The notes: generated from the sequence alone by a model not told the origin. Shown: positions 10,743 to 19,774, counted from the stretch's first letter. The stretch: DNA of 64,000 nucleotides from Micromonospora coriariae (GCF_900091455.1 NZ_LT607412.1:2294001-2358000), one strand, 5' to 3'. Translations and numbers: made by a program.

Positions 10743-10929
10743 GCTGTCGTATGCCCGATCACATTGATCGAAATACGTCACTAAAAGAATCCTCGGCCGA
10801 TCCATGCTGGTCAGCGTCGCTGATGAAGTGCGGGGGTGTGACGGTGAAAAGCATTCCCAACAAAATCTTGCAACAAATCGACGTATGCGTCTTCCCACCC
10901 GTCCCGGCAGTGTCTATGTTCACCATTGG
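10743..10929. other. AT-rich intergenic promoter region
   Basis: Together with the flanking terminator and palindrome this fills a 307-base gap before the third M6 protease. Base composition is lower in GC than the neighbours (runs such as CTAAAAGAATCC and CAACAAAATCTTGC). No convincing gene is present; a TATGTT hexamer near 10914-10919 is a possible -10 box. Confidence 0.4.
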
Positions 10930-10943
10930 TCCCACTAGTGGGA
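10930..10943. promoter_or_regulatory. 14-bp perfect palindrome (candidate operator)
   Basis: TCCCACTAGTGGGA lies 60 nt before the GTG start of the third M6 protease, downstream of a possible -10 box. It is a suitable site for a dimeric regulator. Confidence 0.4.
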
Positions 10944-11002
10944 TCGATCTGTCACCGGCCCGTACCCCCGTTGGGTCGGTTCCCTCACACCGGAGGTACC
11001 AC

Positions 11003-13411
11003 GTGCGCAAAGTCGCAGTGGGTCTGCTCGGGCTCTCACTGACGGCGACAGGCCTGGCGTTCGGACCGTCCGCCAGTGCCGCGCCGCAACCGAAGTTGCC
11101 GACGGCCGCGCCGTCGGTCGCCGAGCCCGCCTATGCGGACCACGACCTGCCGAACCCGCTGGAGGACAAGCGGCGCGCGCTGCGCCAGGAGGGCCTCAGC
11201 GAGGTCCTGTCCGGCAAGTCCAAGGCGGAGAAGGTCAACGGCAGCACGGTCGTCAAGGTCGGCAAGACCCAGGCCGACGGGGCCACCGCCCGCGCGGCCA
11301 AGGCGGGTGCGGCCAAGACGAAGGATCAGTACGTCGAGCTCTCCCGGGAGCGGACCGACAAGATCTTCGTGATCCTCGCCGAGTTCGGTAACGAGCGGCA
11401 CCCGAGTTACCCGGATCAGGACACTGACCCGGACACCGCTGGTCCGACCCGCTTCGATGGGCCGCTCCACAACGAGATCCCGGCCCCCAACCGGGCGGTG
11501 GACAACTCCACCGTCTGGCAGCCGGACTTCAACGCGGACCACTACCGGCAGCTGTACTTCGGCACCAACCCGGGTGACGAGTCGCTGAAGCAGTACTACG
11601 AGGCCCAGTCCTCGGGTCGCTACAGCGTCGAGGGTGAGGTCACCGACTGGGTAAAGGTCCGGTACAACGAGGCCCGCTACGGTCGTTCCGGCGGCTACCC
11701 GTGCGCCTCGAACGTCTGCACCAACACCTGGGCCCTGGTCCGCGACGCCGCCAACCAGTGGGTCGCCGACCAGAAGGCCGCCGGCCGGACCGACGCCCAG
11801 ATCGCCGCCGACGTCAAGTCGATGGACGAGTGGGACCGGTACGACTTCGACTCCGACGGCAACTTCAACGAGCCGGACGGCTACATCGACCACTTCCAGA
11901 TCGTCCACTCCGGCGGTGACGAGGCCGACGGTGACCCGCACCAGGGTGAGGACGCCATCTGGAGCCACCGCTGGTACGCCTTCGCGTCCGACCAGGGCAA
12001 CACCGGTCCGGTCAACTTCCCGGCCGGCGGCACCCAGATCGGCGACACCGGCGTCTGGATCGGTGACTACACGATCCAGCCGGAGAACGGCGGCCGTAGC
12101 GTCTTCTACCACGAGTACGGCCACGACCTCGGTCTGCCGGACGACTACAACGTCGTCAGTGGTGGGGACAACAACAACGAGCACTGGACCCTGATGGCCC
12201 AGAGCCGGCTCGGCGCCAAGAACGACGCCGGCATCGGCGACCGTGGCGGCGACCTCGGCGCGTGGAACAAGCTCCAGCTCGGCTGGCTCGACTACGAGGT
12301 GGTCGTTGCCGGGCAGAAGCGCACCATGACGCTCGGCCCGCAGGAGTACAACTCGCCCGAGGCGCAGGGCGTCGTGGTCGTTCTCCCGCCCCGGGAGTAC
12401 ACCTTCGAGAACGGCGCGCCGTTCGAGGGGACCAAGCAGTTCTTCTCGGGCAACCAGGACGACCTCAACAGCTCGATGACCCGGACCGTGGACCTCACCG
12501 GGAAGTCGACGGCGTCGCTGTCGATGAAGGGCCGCTACAGCATCGAGGCCGGCTTCGACTACATGTTCTTCGAGGCGTCCCTCGACGGCGGTCAGACCTG
12601 GACGCCCCTGCCGGGCACCGTCAACGGCCAGCCGCTCCCGGAGATCTCTCCCGGACGTCCGGCGCTCGACGGCAGCAGCAACGGCCAGTGGGTCGACATC
12701 AACATTCCGCTGAACGTGGCGGCGGGCAAGGTCGCGCAGTTCCGGCTGCGGTACCAGACCGATGGCGGTGTGTCCGAGGGCGGCTTCTACGGTGACGCGA
12801 TCACCGTGACCGCTGACGGTCAGACCGTGCTCTCCGACGGCGCCGAGACCGGCGCGGCCGGTTGGGTGCTCGCCGGTGGCTTCGAGATCGTCGCGGCGAC
12901 CTACACCCGCGAGTTCGACAACTACTACGTCGCGGGCACCCGGTCGTACACCTCGTACGACAAGTACCTGAAGACCGGCCCGTACTTCTTCGGCTACGCG
13001 AACACCCGCCCGGACTGGGTGGACCACTACGCGTACCAGGAGGGTCTGCTGATCTCCTACTGGAACCTGCGGTTCGCGGACAACGACACGTTCGAGCACC
13101 CGGGTGAGGGTCGGAACATGATCATCGACGCGCACCCGCGGCCGATCTACAACCTGACCGGTGCCGCGTGGCGGGCCCGCGTCCAGGTCTACGACGCGCC
13201 GTTCAGCCTGAAGAAGGCGGACTCGTTCACGCTGCACCTCAACAGCCAGCCGCAGTACATCCGCGGCCAGGCGGCGCAGCCGCTGTTCGACGACACCGAC
13301 CAGTACTGGTACCCGGAGCTGCCGAACCACGGTGTCAAGCTCCCGGCCACCGGCACCAAGATCAAGGTGCTGGAGCAGAACGGGATCAACACCAAGATTC
13401 GCATCTCCTGA
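11003..13411 (+). CDS. Secreted M6 family metalloprotease, copy 3
   Basis: 802-residue secreted zinc protease. The GTG start at 11003 is chosen because CGGAGG lies 6 nt upstream and the product then begins with a clean signal peptide (RKVAVGLLGLSLTATGLA, cleavage after ASA). A Lys/Ala-rich propeptide follows. The catalytic motif HEYGHDLGLPDDYN is at residues 370-383, with the calcium-loop-like DFDSDGNFNEPDG upstream. It has the same C-terminal beta-rich architecture as copy 2. An in-frame extension upstream to 10667 exists but crosses the AT-rich promoter region and is rejected. Confidence 0.92.
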   Translation: MRKVAVGLLGLSLTATGLAFGPSASAAPQPKLPTAAPSVAEPAYADHDLPNPLEDKRRALRQEGLSEVLSGKSKAEKVNGSTVVKVGKTQADGATARAAKAGAAKTKDQYVELSRERTDKIFVILAEFGNERHPSYPDQDTDPDTAGPTRFDGPLHNEIPAPNRAVDNSTVWQPDFNADHYRQLYFGTNPGDESLKQYYEAQSSGRYSVEGEVTDWVKVRYNEARYGRSGGYPCASNVCTNTWALVRDAANQWVADQKAAGRTDAQIAADVKSMDEWDRYDFDSDGNFNEPDGYIDHFQIVHSGGDEADGDPHQGEDAIWSHRWYAFASDQGNTGPVNFPAGGTQIGDTGVWIGDYTIQPENGGRSVFYHEYGHDLGLPDDYNVVSGGDNNNEHWTLMAQSRLGAKNDAGIGDRGGDLGAWNKLQLGWLDYEVVVAGQKRTMTLGPQEYNSPEAQGVVVVLPPREYTFENGAPFEGTKQFFSGNQDDLNSSMTRTVDLTGKSTASLSMKGRYSIEAGFDYMFFEASLDGGQTWTPLPGTVNGQPLPEISPGRPALDGSSNGQWVDINIPLNVAAGKVAQFRLRYQTDGGVSEGGFYGDAITVTADGQTVLSDGAETGAAGWVLAGGFEIVAATYTREFDNYYVAGTRSYTSYDKYLKTGPYFFGYANTRPDWVDHYAYQEGLLISYWNLRFADNDTFEHPGEGRNMIIDAHPRPIYNLTGAAWRARVQVYDAPFSLKKADSFTLHLNSQPQYIRGQAAQPLFDDTDQYWYPELPNHGVKLPATGTKIKVLEQNGINTKIRIS

Positions 13412-13440
13412 TCCTCGGTACACGCGACACCCGCACCACA

Positions 13441-13475
13441 GCGATGCCCGGGCAGGTCACCTGCCCGGGCATCGC
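13441..13475 (+). terminator. Rho-independent terminator after M6 protease copy 3
   Basis: Perfect 16-bp stem (13441-13456 with 13460-13475) with a 3-nt loop, followed by CCTTTCC. Confidence 0.88.
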
Positions 13476-13520
13476 CCTTTCCGTGCATATCGCGCGAAAA
13501 CCCGAGAAGGACAGCGACCA

Positions 13521-14081
13521 GTGCAGCCCTGGCGGAACCCCGGCCAGCCCCAGCGCGTCCGATCGCTCGTGCATCCGCGAACCCGCACCACCCTGACCGG
13601 CGCCGGCCTGGCCCTCACCCTGGCGCTGACCGGGTGCGCCGACACCCAGGACGGAGACGCCGTGTCCGCCGAACAGAGCCCCTCTGCCAGCCCGTCCGAT
13701 GGCGCACAATCACCCGCCCCCGCCCCGCCCGCCGCCGCCCCGGCGAGCCCGCCCACCGACCCGACGCCCTCGTCCCCCGCCGGCCGTCCAGCACGACCCC
13801 GTACGCCACTGCCCACCCTGAGCCCGCCCACCGGGCCACCCCGCAATCCGACCGACGTGCGGAAGGCGAACCTGGTGGCCGGCCGGATCAACCGGGGCGG
13901 CGACGGCCCCTGCTACGGGCTGGTCACCGACGACGGCCGGCAGTACGCGCTGCACGGGACGGGCATGGGCAGCTTCGCTGTCGGCACGGTCGTCCGGGTC
14001 ACCATCGGGCCGGCCGATCCGGCGGCCGACTGCGGCCCCGGCACCCCGGCCAGCATCGTAAAGATCAACTCCGTCATCTGA
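13521..14081 (+). CDS. Small Pro/Ser-rich lipoprotein, function unknown
   Basis: About 186 residues. A basic, unusually long N-region is followed by TLTGAGLALTLALTGC, a good lipobox with Cys near residue 43, predicting lipid anchoring on the outer face of the membrane. A Pro/Ser/Ala-rich linker of some 70 residues leads to a compact C-terminal domain (GRINRGGDGPCYGLVTDDGR onward) with two Cys that could form a disulfide. I do not recognise that domain; its size and beta pattern would suit an OB-like fold. The GTG start at 13521 has GAAGGA upstream; a GTG at 13569 would shorten the N-region and is possible. It follows the protease array but is separated from it by a terminator. Confidence 0.7.
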   Translation: MQPWRNPGQPQRVRSLVHPRTRTTLTGAGLALTLALTGCADTQDGDAVSAEQSPSASPSDGAQSPAPAPPAAAPASPPTDPTPSSPAGRPARPRTPLPTLSPPTGPPRNPTDVRKANLVAGRINRGGDGPCYGLVTDDGRQYALHGTGMGSFAVGTVVRVTIGPADPAADCGPGTPASIVKINSVI

Positions 14082-14146
14082 ACCCCCGAGCCGCCGGTCC
14101 CGGCCGCCAGCGGAGTCGGCGAAATGGCCGATCGACACCAGGGCCC

Positions 14147-14152
14147 TAGGCT
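14147..14152 (+). promoter_or_regulatory. -10 box (TAGGCT) 6 nt before start codon
   Basis: TANNNT hexamer followed by exactly six bases and the ATG of the alpha/beta hydrolase gene; no Shine-Dalgarno sequence. This is the arrangement of a leaderless actinobacterial promoter. Confidence 0.6.
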
Positions 14153-14158
14153 GGGCGC

Positions 14159-15091
14159 ATGACCGAACAGCGCGGCGGAGCAGTCGACGAGTCCTGCGTC
14201 CTCACCGAGGGGCCGTGGACGCACCGCTTCGTCGGCGCCAACGGCACCCGTTTCCACGTGGTCGAGGCCGGCACCGGACCGATGGTGCTGTTCCTGCACG
14301 GCTTTCCGGAGCACTGGTGGGCGTGGCACCAGATGCTGCCGGCGGTCGCCGACGCCGGCTTCCGCGCGGTCGCGGTCGACCTGCGCGGCTACGGCGCCAG
14401 CGACAAGCCACCCCGGGGGTACGACGGGTACACCCTCGCTGCCGACATGGCCGGACTGATCCGCGCGCTCGGCGAGCGGTCGGCGACCCTGGTCGGCAGC
14501 GGTGTCGGCGGCATGGTCGCCTGGACGGTGGCCTCGTTCCACCCGTCGCTGGTCCGCCGGCTGGTGGTGCTCGGCGCACCACACCCGCTGCGGCTGCGCG
14601 CCGCCATCTTCGCCGACCCGCGCGGCCAGTTCGCCGCCTCCACCCCGGCGCTGAAGTTCCAACTCCCCCGCTACGAGCACGTGCTGACCCGGGACGGCGC
14701 GGCCGCTGTGGCGGAGATCCTGCACCGGTGGGGTGGGCCACGCTGGGTGGCCGGGCCGGACTTCGACGCGTACGCCGAGCGGTGCCGGGAGGCGATGCGC
14801 ATCCCGCAGGCCGCGTTCTGCGCACTTGAGGGATACCGCTGGGCGTTCCGCTCGCTGCTGCGGCTGCACGGCTACCGGTTCGTCCGCCTGATGCAGAAGC
14901 CGCTTGTCACCCCGACGCTTCAGCTGCACGGCGCGTTGGATGTCGCCGCCCTGCCACGTACCGCCCTGGGCTCCGGTCGGTACGTCGTCGCGCCGTACGA
15001 GTGGCGGCTGCTCGACGGGGTCGGGCACTTCCCGCACCTGGAGGCACCGGAGCTGGTGCTCGGCGAGATCCTGCGGTGGGCCAAGTCCTGA
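14159..15091 (+). CDS. Alpha/beta-hydrolase fold protein (epoxide hydrolase-like) lacking the nucleophile
   Basis: 310-residue protein with the layout of the epoxide hydrolase/haloalkane dehalogenase branch: oxyanion-hole motif HGFPEHWWAWH (residues 47-57), DLRGYGASDKP, and nucleophile elbow near 113-118. That elbow reads GSGVGG where active relatives have GxDxGG or GxSxGG, so the nucleophile position (115) is Gly. The acid (Asp 261 in HGALDVAALP) and the His (His 290 in GVGHFPHLE) are kept. It may be a non-hydrolytic member, or it may use an unusual mechanism. It starts from a leaderless-type promoter and converges on the unknown gene at 15096 with a 4-nt gap. Confidence 0.85.
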   Translation: MTEQRGGAVDESCVLTEGPWTHRFVGANGTRFHVVEAGTGPMVLFLHGFPEHWWAWHQMLPAVADAGFRAVAVDLRGYGASDKPPRGYDGYTLAADMAGLIRALGERSATLVGSGVGGMVAWTVASFHPSLVRRLVVLGAPHPLRLRAAIFADPRGQFAASTPALKFQLPRYEHVLTRDGAAAVAEILHRWGGPRWVAGPDFDAYAERCREAMRIPQAAFCALEGYRWAFRSLLRLHGYRFVRLMQKPLVTPTLQLHGALDVAALPRTALGSGRYVVAPYEWRLLDGVGHFPHLEAPELVLGEILRWAKS

Positions 15092-15095
15092 CCGG

Positions 15096-15458
15096 TCAGA
15101 CCCGCTGCTCCCGCAGGTCGGTGACCTCGGCGGCCGGCGCCCAGCCCTGGTAGACGCCGAAGTCGAACACCTCCAGCCGCATCGCCTCGGCCACCGGCCA
15201 GCGGCCACCGGTGTACTCCACACGCAGCCAGGCGTCGTGTTCACCGAGCACGATGAACGGCTGCCCCTGCCAGGTGCAGGTGGTCCGCACGTACGCCAGA
15301 TCCTCGATCTCGGTCGCCGGCAGCACCCGCACGTACCGGCCGGCGCGGACCTCCTCGAAGCCCTCACCCGGCTCCGGCTGGTAGATCCGGATGTCGTCGC
15401 CGTCGGGGCTGGCCTGGTATTCCCGGCCCTGCCAACGGGCCACGTAGCCGTCCCGCAT
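15096..15458 (-). CDS. Conserved-looking small protein coupled to the SseB-domain gene, unknown
   Basis: 120-residue soluble protein rich in aromatic and acidic residues (YVARWQGREYQASPDGDDIR at the N-terminus, WQGQPFIVLGEHDAWLRVEYTG in the middle). I do not recognise a family. Its ATG overlaps the TGA of the upstream gene as TGATG, so translation is coupled and the two products are probably needed together. Given the ESX island beside it, it could be an immunity protein, a chaperone or an accessory partner; none of these is shown by sequence. Confidence 0.72.
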   Translation of the reverse strand: MRDGYVARWQGREYQASPDGDDIRIYQPEPGEGFEEVRAGRYVRVLPATEIEDLAYVRTTCTWQGQPFIVLGEHDAWLRVEYTGGRWPVAEAMRLEVFDFGVYQGWAPAAEVTDLREQRV

Positions 15459-18373
15459 CACGCCTCACCGACCCGTCGCCACAGCACCGCGTCCGTGTCG
15501 AGCACCGCGACCACCCGCTCGGTGCCATCCGCGCCGATCCGCCAGAGCTGCGCACCGTACGGCAGCCGAGCACTGTCCACCTTGAACTCCGCCACCACGT
15601 CGCTACTCTCGCCCGGCGCGAAGCCGTTGCCTCGGAACGGCGGACGCTCGATGACCCAGCCCTCCATCGCGCGCATCGCCGGCTCGTTCTGCCCCCCGTA
15701 GGGAATCCGGTAGAGGCTCGGCCGGTGCGCCGGCCAGCGCAGCACGTAGATTTCCTCGGCGTCGCGGGCGAACGGCGAGCCCGGGTAGCTGAGGCCCAGC
15801 GCGTCGTACAACTGAGCCGGCGTGGTCAGGTGCGCCAACTCCCCGGCCCGGTGCACGAAGCCGGAGACCCGGTCGTACCCCCGATCCAGGTAGTACGCGA
15901 GCTGGCTGGGCGCGATCGCCTTCTGCATCACTGTCGGTCGGGCCGGGTCGACCGCTGCTGGGGCGTACCGGGGGCGGGCCGCGGGCTCCGCCACGACCGG
16001 CTGCTCCTCCGGGTCCACCTCCAGGTCGTCCCCGAGCCCCACCTCGGCGGCCCAGTTGGCCAGCGCGACGATCTGCTCGCCGGGCAGCTTCGCGCCGACC
16101 GGGGTGCCCGGGTTGACGGCGAACGACCAGTCCTCGTCCGGCCAGCGCCGGATCAGTTGGGCGAACTTCACCCGGACGACGTCGACCTCTCCCTCGGCGT
16201 GGTCGGCGAGACGCTCCGGGGAGGTGTAGACCACCACGTACGTCTCGCCGTCCAACTGCGCGGTACGCCAGACGAAACCCGGGTCGCCCGGGCGGCTGCC
16301 GCGCACCGAGTCCGGCGCCGCCGGCAGCAGCACACGGGCCAGCAGCAGGGTGGACAGGAAGGTGTCCGTGCTGCCCGCGCCCGCGGCGCCGAGCAGGTCC
16401 TCCTCGACCGTGTTGGCGGGCAGGAACTCGACCGGTGCCGGGGCCTCGGCCAACGCGTCCCGCCCGTCGCCATCCGGGACCGCGCGCTCGCCGTCAGCGT
16501 CGGGTCGCGCCGGCGCGGCACCGCTGGCCGTCCGAGATCCAGGCGATTGTCCGCCGAGGTCAGCCGGGTCGGCGGCGTCCGAATGGCCTTCGGCCATCTC
16601 GTCGGCGCGCACGCTGCCCGGAACAGCGCCCGCCGGACCGCCGGACCCGGGACCGAACGGACCCGGGTCGGATGACGCCGGACCGAACGACGGGCTGAAC
16701 GGACCGGGGTCGGATGACGGGCCGGACGTGGCCGGATCGGCCGGCGGCGGACCGTACGGGCGCGAGCCGAATGGGTGCGGGGCTGAAGACGGTGGGCCGG
16801 ACGACGCTGGGGCGGCGGGCCCCGGGCCGGGATTCGGTGGGCCGACCGACGGCGGCGCGGAGGACTCCGGGCCGGGCCGCACGGTCGCGTCGGCCACGCT
16901 GCTCGCCTCGGCCGGTTCGGTGAGGTCGCGGGACTCGATGATGGTGCCCTCGATGACGATGGGCGTGAAGCCGCGGCGCGGCGCGGGTGGGCCGGAGACC
17001 GGTTCCGCGATGGACGGGGGCAACTCCTCCACCGGCTCGAACCGGCCCGGGTCGCCGGGCTGGCCGCGCGGGATGGCCTGCGTCTCGTCGGCCGAGGGAG
17101 CGGGCCGCCCGGCCCGGGCCAGCGGCGGCTCACCGGTGGCCCGACCGGGCGACCGGAAGGCGCGGGTGGGCTCGTCGGCGAGCGGGGCGGGTCGGCGGGG
17201 CGGTAGGGGCTGGGTGGGCTCGTCGTCCGGCGCCGGTGCGCGTACTCCTCTGGGCGCGCCCAGGTCACCGGCCGGCGACCGCAGCGGTCGGGTGGCGTCC
17301 GGATCCGGCATCGGAAAAGCCGTGGTCGCGCCGTCGCCGGCCGGCGCGTCGGCGGGACGGCGGCGTGGAAACGGCTGGCTGCCCCGCGCGAACCGGGACG
17401 GCGGCGCCGCGCGGTCGCCGGCTCGACCGCCACCCGAGGTCGGGACGGCCGCCCGGTCGCGGTCGGACGCAGGTTCGAAGAAGGAGCGCGGGCCGCCCTG
17501 GGCGCTGCCGTTGCCGACGGCCGGGCCGTCGACGTCGGAGCCCGGCCGACTCGGAGCCGGCCAGGCCGCGCCGGGAGCCGGCTGGTCGGCCGGGACGACA
17601 CCGGGGTGGTCGGCGGGCTTCAACGGCGTGAACCGGGACGCGGCGGGCCGGCTCGTGGGTACGGATTCGGCGCCCGGACCGCCGGGTCGGGGCGGGCCGG
17701 TCGGGTATCGCTGACCGGCGGCGGGCATGTCCTCGCCGCGCCGCGACAGCTCACCCGGACCCGGCGTGCGGGACGACGTGCCGGGCACCGTCGGAGCGCC
17801 CATTCGGGGCACCGCGCCCCGCGTCGGTGCGAGCCGCTCGGGCGGGGTCGCCACCGGGTCGGACCCGGGCGACGTGGACCCCGGGGTGGTCGGAACGTCG
17901 CGACCGGTCATACCCGTCCTGGACCGGGCAAGGGTCTCCGCGCGCTCCAGCCGGGCGCGGGCACCCATGGCGCGACCGGGGAGCCGGACGTCACCCCGGG
18001 AGAGCTGGGCGACGAACCAGGCCGGGAGGTAACCCTCGACGGGCAGGCCCGGGTTGACCGCGAGCCACCACTCGTGGTTGGGCCAGCCGACCGCGAGTTC
18101 CGTGAAGGGGACGCGCCGGTTGCTGCCGGAGTGCTCGCCGAGGCAGGTCCGCAGCGCGGCGGTGGAGGTGAAGGCCAGCACGTGCGTCCGGCCACCGGTG
18201 GTCCAGGTGCCCCAGCCGGGGGGTGCCTGACCGGGCGCTGCGGGCGCGGAGACCGGCAACAGCAGATCGGTGCGGGACAGGAGCCGGAAGTACAACTCCT
18301 GGTCGTTGGCGCGCAGCGCGTCCCGCATCGCCACCTCGGCCTCCGTGGCCGGCTCCCATTCGGTCACGGCCAC
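15458..18373 (-). CDS. Large SseB-domain protein with low-complexity linker and unknown C-terminal domain
   Basis: 971 residues in four parts. Residues ~1-130 resemble an SseB N-terminal domain (LLLPVSA, HVLAFTS, WWLAVNPGLPVEGYLP). Residues ~150-640 are a Pro/Gly/Ser/Arg-rich, presumably disordered linker. A second SseB-like domain lies near 655-780 (RVLLPAAP, VVVYTSPERL, SFAVNPGTPVGAKLPG). The last ~180 residues form an unidentified domain containing YDRVSGFVHRAGEL, LYRIPYGGQNEP, EGWVIERPPFRGNGFAPG and FKVDSARLPYGAQLWRI. No signal peptide or membrane segment is present. It is divergent from mycP and coupled to the small gene at 15096, so a role linked to type VII secretion is likely; SseB-like proteins in actinobacteria are often found there. 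Confidence 0.82.
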   Translation of the reverse strand: MAVTEWEPATEAEVAMRDALRANDQELYFRLLSRTDLLLPVSAPAAPGQAPPGWGTWTTGGRTHVLAFTSTAALRTCLGEHSGSNRRVPFTELAVGWPNHEWWLAVNPGLPVEGYLPAWFVAQLSRGDVRLPGRAMGARARLERAETLARSRTGMTGRDVPTTPGSTSPGSDPVATPPERLAPTRGAVPRMGAPTVPGTSSRTPGPGELSRRGEDMPAAGQRYPTGPPRPGGPGAESVPTSRPAASRFTPLKPADHPGVVPADQPAPGAAWPAPSRPGSDVDGPAVGNGSAQGGPRSFFEPASDRDRAAVPTSGGGRAGDRAAPPSRFARGSQPFPRRRPADAPAGDGATTAFPMPDPDATRPLRSPAGDLGAPRGVRAPAPDDEPTQPLPPRRPAPLADEPTRAFRSPGRATGEPPLARAGRPAPSADETQAIPRGQPGDPGRFEPVEELPPSIAEPVSGPPAPRRGFTPIVIEGTIIESRDLTEPAEASSVADATVRPGPESSAPPSVGPPNPGPGPAAPASSGPPSSAPHPFGSRPYGPPPADPATSGPSSDPGPFSPSFGPASSDPGPFGPGSGGPAGAVPGSVRADEMAEGHSDAADPADLGGQSPGSRTASGAAPARPDADGERAVPDGDGRDALAEAPAPVEFLPANTVEEDLLGAAGAGSTDTFLSTLLLARVLLPAAPDSVRGSRPGDPGFVWRTAQLDGETYVVVYTSPERLADHAEGEVDVVRVKFAQLIRRWPDEDWSFAVNPGTPVGAKLPGEQIVALANWAAEVGLGDDLEVDPEEQPVVAEPAARPRYAPAAVDPARPTVMQKAIAPSQLAYYLDRGYDRVSGFVHRAGELAHLTTPAQLYDALGLSYPGSPFARDAEEIYVLRWPAHRPSLYRIPYGGQNEPAMRAMEGWVIERPPFRGNGFAPGESSDVVAEFKVDSARLPYGAQLWRIGADGTERVVAVLDTDAVLWRRVGEA

Positions 18374-18519
18374 CTCTCCTTCCGAGAACAGGCCACAGGT
18401 ATCGCGTACAACCTACAAGGTGGTATCAAGATCACAATGGCTGGCCGTCGGCGGCCTGCCGGGGGGCCGGTGAGGCGATAACATCCCGTCCCGGAGCCGA
18501 CACCATACGGAGGCCGTCG

Positions 18520-19737
18520 ATGTCCCGGTCGATCGCACGCCCGGTCCTGGCGGGGTTGGCGGCCACCCTGCTGACCGGCGCGGCCGCCCCGGCCGTCGCC
18601 GCCGGTGCGACGCTCCCGGAAGCCCCGACCTGCGCCACCCCACTCGCCCCCGTACGGCCGGTCACGGCCCTGCCCTGGCCGCAGCAACGGTACGAGCCCG
18701 CTCGGCTCGCGCCGTTGGCCACCGGCACCGGCGTGACGGTGGCGGTGGTCGACTCCGGGGTCGACCGGGCGCACCCTCAACTGGCCGGGCGGGTGCTGGC
18801 CGGCACCGACCTCCTCGACCCCGGCGGGGACGGCCGCAGGGACTGCGCCGGTCACGGCACCGGCGTGGCGAGCATCATCGCCGCGGCACCCCGACCCGGC
18901 GTCGCCTTCCACGGCCTGGCACCGGGCGCCCGGATTCTGCCGGTGCGGGTGAGTGAGCAGCAGGTGGTGCAGGGGCGGGAGTCGGGGCGTACGGTCAGCG
19001 CCCGCGAGTTCGCCCGGGCCATCCGCTGGGCCGTGGACCATGACGCCGACGTGGTGAACCTTTCCGTGGTGCTGTACGTCGACGACCCGGAGGTCCGCTC
19101 CGCGGTGCGGTACGCGGTCGGCCGGGACGTGGTGCTGGTGGCCGCCGGCGGCAACCTGCACGACAGCGGGAACCCGCGTCCGTTCCCCGCCGCGTACGAC
19201 GGGGTCCTCGGTGTGGGTGCGATCGGGGCGGACGGCGGGCGGGCGGCCTTCTCGCAGACCGGCCCCTATGTCGACCTTGTGGCACCGGGCAGCGAGGTGC
19301 TGGCCGCCGCGCCCGGCCAGGGCCACCACCGGGTCGAGGGCACCAGCTACGCGACGCCGTTCGTGGCGGCCACCGCGGCGCTGCTGCGCCAGTACCGGCC
19401 CGAGCTGACCGCCGCTCAGGTGGTGGAGAGGATCGTCGCCACCACCGATCCGGCACCCGACGCGGGCGGCGGGTACGGCGCCGGTGTGCTGAACCCGTAC
19501 CGGGCGGTCACCGAGACCGGTGGCGGGCGACCGGCCGGCCCTCGGGCGGTCGCCGCGCTCGCCGACGACCGGGCCGATCCGGCGCTGGTCGCGCGCCAGG
19601 CCCGTCGGGCGGCGGCCCGGGACCGGGCCCTGCTGGTCGGCGCGGTGATCGGCACGACGGCGGTCACTGTGGTGCTGCTCGCCGTGGCGCTGCCGCGAGG
19701 TGCCCGCCGACGCTGGCGGCCCGCCGAACCGGTCTGA
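18520..19737 (+). CDS. mycP: Type VII secretion-associated subtilisin-like protease mycosin (MycP)
   Basis: 405-residue membrane-anchored serine protease of the ESX secretion system. It has a signal peptide (residues 1-28), then a subtilase domain with the complete triad: Asp 78 in VAVVDSGVD, His 112 in GHGTGVAS and Ser 276 in GTSYATPF. A single transmembrane segment near the C-terminus (LLVGAVIGTTAVTVVLLAVAL) with a basic tail anchors it. In mycobacteria mycosins stabilise the ESX membrane complex and process substrates. The ATG at 18520 has ACGGAGG 6 nt upstream; longer in-frame readings run into the divergent promoter region. Confidence 0.95.
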   Translation: MSRSIARPVLAGLAATLLTGAAAPAVAAGATLPEAPTCATPLAPVRPVTALPWPQQRYEPARLAPLATGTGVTVAVVDSGVDRAHPQLAGRVLAGTDLLDPGGDGRRDCAGHGTGVASIIAAAPRPGVAFHGLAPGARILPVRVSEQQVVQGRESGRTVSAREFARAIRWAVDHDADVVNLSVVLYVDDPEVRSAVRYAVGRDVVLVAAGGNLHDSGNPRPFPAAYDGVLGVGAIGADGGRAAFSQTGPYVDLVAPGSEVLAAAPGQGHHRVEGTSYATPFVAATAALLRQYRPELTAAQVVERIVATTDPAPDAGGGYGAGVLNPYRAVTETGGGRPAGPRAVAALADDRADPALVARQARRAAARDRALLVGAVIGTTAVTVVLLAVALPRGARRRWRPAEPV

Positions 19738-19774
19738 CCCTCGCACCCGACCGCCCCGCTCCCCGATCAGACGC

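Noticed and set aside
16350..17714. Gly/Pro/Ser-rich open frame antisense to the SseB-domain gene linker
   Set aside because: A mirror of the low-complexity linker; no start signals or recognisable domain.
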